From RUG13615 sp040307715 (lineage in GTDB: Bacteria; Bacillota; Clostridia; Peptostreptococcales; Anaerovoracaceae): a DNA stretch of 9,353 bases. Numbering within the stretch: position 1 is the stretch's first letter; every line of letters starts with the position of its first letter. The stretch spans positions 1 to 9,353 of the forward strand of contig JAWRJC010000106.1 in the NCBI GenBank assembly GCA_040307715.1. Reading direction: 5' to 3'. The notes under the pieces were generated by a model. It was not told the DNA's origin and searched no databases. It saw nothing but the letters and a program-made list of their open reading frames with translations. The translations under genes were made by a program, and so were the position numbers. This document shows, one piece after another, positions 7,348 through 9,353 of this stretch.

Positions 7348-8907
7348 ATGGATAATGATAAAATGAAAAACACCTCCGTCCAGGAACCTGATAAGAAAGA
7401 AGAACAGTTGTCGCTCAGCGATGACAGACGCGTTAAAGTCCTGTCGCCGGGCACGCTGGTTGCCAAGCGGTTCTTCCGTAACCGTCTGGCGGTCACCGGT
7501 ATGGTCATCCTTGTGATCATGTTTATCTTCTCGTATATCGGCGGTCTCATTTCGCCGTACGAGCAGGACCAGAAATTCTACCGGGAAGACATACGTGCAA
7601 AGGATTTCGCAGCGATCACCTTCAATGAGGATTACCGCTACATGGTGGCTGACAGCGACCTTTTCAAAAGCATCGTGCAGGCCCAGTCACTCAAGGCGAT
7701 CCTGGAAGGGAAAACCAGCTTTGAATACGACGGACGTGCCTATACGCTGAAGGCAATCGACAAGGAAATCTACGAAGTCAGCTGCGAAGGCAAAGTTGTC
7801 GGCATCGCAAGTAAAGAACTGGTCAATGCCATCGACAATTCGAACCTGCCGTTTGAGTTCGTCCAGGCAGCCTTTACAGCACGCGGTGCAAAAAAGGATA
7901 CCTTCAAGTACGAAGGACAGACTTACAAACTGGATGCAGAAGGCAATATCCTTGATGCGAACGGGGATGAATACGCCTATATCAGTCAGTATGTCGTCAA
8001 GGCACTGATGTCCGATGTGGCATTCGACCGCGATTTTAAAAACCAGCTGATCGCAGCTGTTGAGGCACAGAGCGAATCCTTCGTTTATACAAATGCAGAA
8101 GGCGTCGAGGCGGAATACACCCTGAAGTATGATGCTTCCAAGAAGGTTTGGGACGTCAGACAGGAGATCGCGACAAGAGTCTTCGATACCTACTCGGCAC
8201 CGTCCAAGGCGCACTGGCTCGGCACCGACCGCAATGGTATGGACATGCTGACCCGCCTGATGTACGGCGGCCGGATCTCGCTGATGATCGGTTTCATCGT
8301 CGTCTTCATCGAGACGTTCCTCGGTGTTCTGATGGGCGGCATCTCCGGTTACTTCGGCGGCTGGATCGATGGGCTGATCATGCGTATCGTCGATGTCTTC
8401 TACTGCATTCCGATGATGCCGATCATCATCATCCTCGGTGCAGCCATGGATGCGGCGAACCTCCCGTCACTGACGCGTATGATATACCTGATGCTGATCA
8501 TGGGCTTCTTAGGATGGGCCGGCGTGGCGAGACTTGTCCGCGGCCAGATCCTGTCCCTGCGCGAACAGGAATTCATGACAGCGACCGAAGCCTGCGGCAT
8601 CAGTGTCCCGAGAAGGATCTTCAAACACCTGATCCCAAATGTCATCCCGCAGCTGATCGTCTATATGACGATGGGTCTGGGCACCACGATCATCATGGAG
8701 GCGACACTGTCGTTCCTCGGACTGGGCGTCCGGTTCCCGTTCGCTTCGTGGGGCAACATCATCAATGACGTCAATGACACATACGTCCTGACGAATTACT
8801 GGTTTATCTGGATCCCGGCAGGCGTCCTGCTGCTGATCACCGTTCTGGCGTTCAATATCGTCGGCGATGGTCTGCGCGACGCGTTTGACCCGAAGATGAA
8901 GCGCTAG
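7348..8907 (+). CDS. Peptide ABC importer permease, DppC/OppC type, with a large extracytoplasmic insert
   Basis: This is the second membrane subunit, 519 aa against about 280-320 usual for the family. The ATG at 7348 follows GGAAGGAGGTG (7332-7342); an upstream in-frame extension to 7297 overlaps the previous gene and is rejected. An N-terminal cytoplasmic part (about 1-46) is followed by the first membrane helix (about 47-68) and SPYEQ (69-73). The conserved HWLGTDRNGMDMLTRLMYGG comes only at 289, so about 215 residues separate them, where a few dozen are usual. By family topology this insert faces outside. The core then continues normally: several helices, the coupling loop EFMTATEACGISVPRRIF (from 408), TLSFLGLGV, and C-terminal GDGLRDAFDPKMKR. 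The frame is intact throughout, so the insert is not an assembly or frameshift artefact. The ATPase gene follows by 15 nt. Confidence 0.94.
   Translation: MDNDKMKNTSVQEPDKKEEQLSLSDDRRVKVLSPGTLVAKRFFRNRLAVTGMVILVIMFIFSYIGGLISPYEQDQKFYREDIRAKDFAAITFNEDYRYMVADSDLFKSIVQAQSLKAILEGKTSFEYDGRAYTLKAIDKEIYEVSCEGKVVGIASKELVNAIDNSNLPFEFVQAAFTARGAKKDTFKYEGQTYKLDAEGNILDANGDEYAYISQYVVKALMSDVAFDRDFKNQLIAAVEAQSESFVYTNAEGVEAEYTLKYDASKKVWDVRQEIATRVFDTYSAPSKAHWLGTDRNGMDMLTRLMYGGRISLMIGFIVVFIETFLGVLMGGISGYFGGWIDGLIMRIVDVFYCIPMMPIIIILGAAMDAANLPSLTRMIYLMLIMGFLGWAGVARLVRGQILSLREQEFMTATEACGISVPRRIFKHLIPNVIPQLIVYMTMGLGTTIIMEATLSFLGLGVRFPFASWGNIINDVNDTYVLTNYWFIWIPAGVLLLITVLAFNIVGDGLRDAFDPKMKR
7657..8172 (+). repeat. 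Three degenerate ~60-residue protein repeats in the permease insert
   Basis: Within the insert a motif F-x-Y-[DE]-G-x-x-Y-x-L occurs as FEYDGRAYTL (from residue 125) and FKYEGQTYKL (from 186), and as a looser version with about six extra residues, FVYTNAEGVEAEYTL (from 245). The spacings are 61 and 59 residues. Each copy is preceded by a helix-like stretch (for example DLFKSIVQAQSLKAI and FKNQLIAAVEAQSE). I read this as a triplicated small helix-plus-strand unit. The repeats are visible in the protein, not as obvious DNA repeats, so the duplication would be old. The boundaries are approximate. Confidence 0.55.
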
Positions 8908-8922
8908 GAAGGAGGAAAGAAC

Positions 8923-9353
8923 ATGGCTAAGAAAAAGAATGACGGCTATCTTTCCGCCAAAGAATCGCGCCGCATCGCGAAGGAAAACAGAAAGATCACC
9001 AACGAATTTGAAAAGCGCTACAAGCGCAAAAATGTGCCGGAAAGCGAGTATCTCACCGAGATGAAGGATCCGGCCAACGTGCTGGAGATCGATGATCTCC
9101 ATACGTACTTCTTCACCGATGTTGGTACCGCCAAGGCGGTAGACGGCGTCAGTTTCGAAGTTCCGCAGGGCAAGACCGTCGGCGTCGTCGGCGAGTCCGG
9201 CTGCGGCAAGTCCGTCACGAGCCTGTCGGTCATGCAGCTTTTGCAGCGGCCGCAGGGTCAGATCGTCAGCGGTGAGATTCGTCTAAATCTGGGCGACAAA
9301 GCGTGGGATATCACGAAGACTCCGATTGAGCAGATGCAGCACCTGCGCGGCAA
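8923..9353 (+). CDS. Peptide ABC importer ATPase, DppD/OppD type, 3' end cut by window
   Basis: This is an ATP-binding subunit that would power the importer; 143 codons are present before the window ends. The ATG at 8923 follows AAGGAGGAAAG, 15 nt after the permease stop. The ABC core begins at VLEIDDLHTYFFTDVG (about residue 53). The Walker A motif GESGCGKS is at 90-97 (9190-9213), followed by SVMQLLQ, as in DppD/OppD. The Q-loop, LSGGQ signature, Walker B and the C-terminal oligopeptide-transporter cysteine region are beyond the window. The first 52 residues are an extension rich in Lys, Arg and Glu (MAKKKNDGYLSAKESRRIAK and onward) that most DppD/OppD proteins lack, since they start within a few residues of the core. 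Confidence 0.93.
   Translation, partial: MAKKKNDGYLSAKESRRIAKENRKITNEFEKRYKRKNVPESEYLTEMKDPANVLEIDDLHTYFFTDVGTAKAVDGVSFEVPQGKTVGVVGESGCGKSVTSLSVMQLLQRPQGQIVSGEIRLNLGDKAWDITKTPIEQMQHLRG

Overview
The window looks like chromosomal DNA of an anaerobic, gut-type Bacillota (Clostridia or Erysipelotrichia level; I cannot name a genus). The basis is a moderately GC-rich coding sequence, strong AGGAGG-type ribosome binding sites, a Gram-positive lipoprotein signal on the binding protein, and the protein families present. All genes read left to right. The theme is peptide uptake and breakdown.

Left part (1-3748): a 5'-truncated M32 (Taq-type) metallocarboxypeptidase, then a complete M3-family oligoendopeptidase, then a small four-helix membrane protein I do not recognise. 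The gaps are about 50 nt with no terminator, so they probably form one transcript. Both peptidases have intact zinc sites and no visible export signal (the first lacks its true N-terminus), which fits cytoplasmic trimming of imported peptides.

Middle part (3745-3995): a 247-nt AT-richer gap that looks like a regulated leader. A good sigma-A-type promoter (GTGACA, 17 bp, extended TATACT) overlaps the stop codon of the membrane protein gene. A perfect 12-bp inverted repeat sits over the predicted transcription start. Downstream are a GGGG-loop hairpin, an intrinsic-terminator-like hairpin with a T run, and two further small palindromes before the ribosome binding site. The terminator may end the peptidase transcript, attenuate the next operon, or both.

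Right part (3996-9353): an Opp/Dpp-type peptide ABC importer in the order lipoprotein binding protein, DppB-like permease, DppC-like permease, DppD-like ATPase (cut by the window end). A strong 14-bp stem lies between the binding protein and the first permease, where it could set the binding protein to permease ratio.

The most unusual point is that three of the four visible importer parts are larger than the family norm as I know it. The binding protein (752 aa) carries roughly 110 extra residues in its N-terminal half. The DppC-like permease (519 aa) carries a large extracytoplasmic insert between its first membrane helix and the HWLGTD motif, and I read that insert as three degenerate repeats about 60 residues apart. 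The ATPase has a charged N-terminal extension of about 50 residues. The DppB-like permease is of ordinary size. No mobile element, CRISPR array, tRNA or rRNA was seen.
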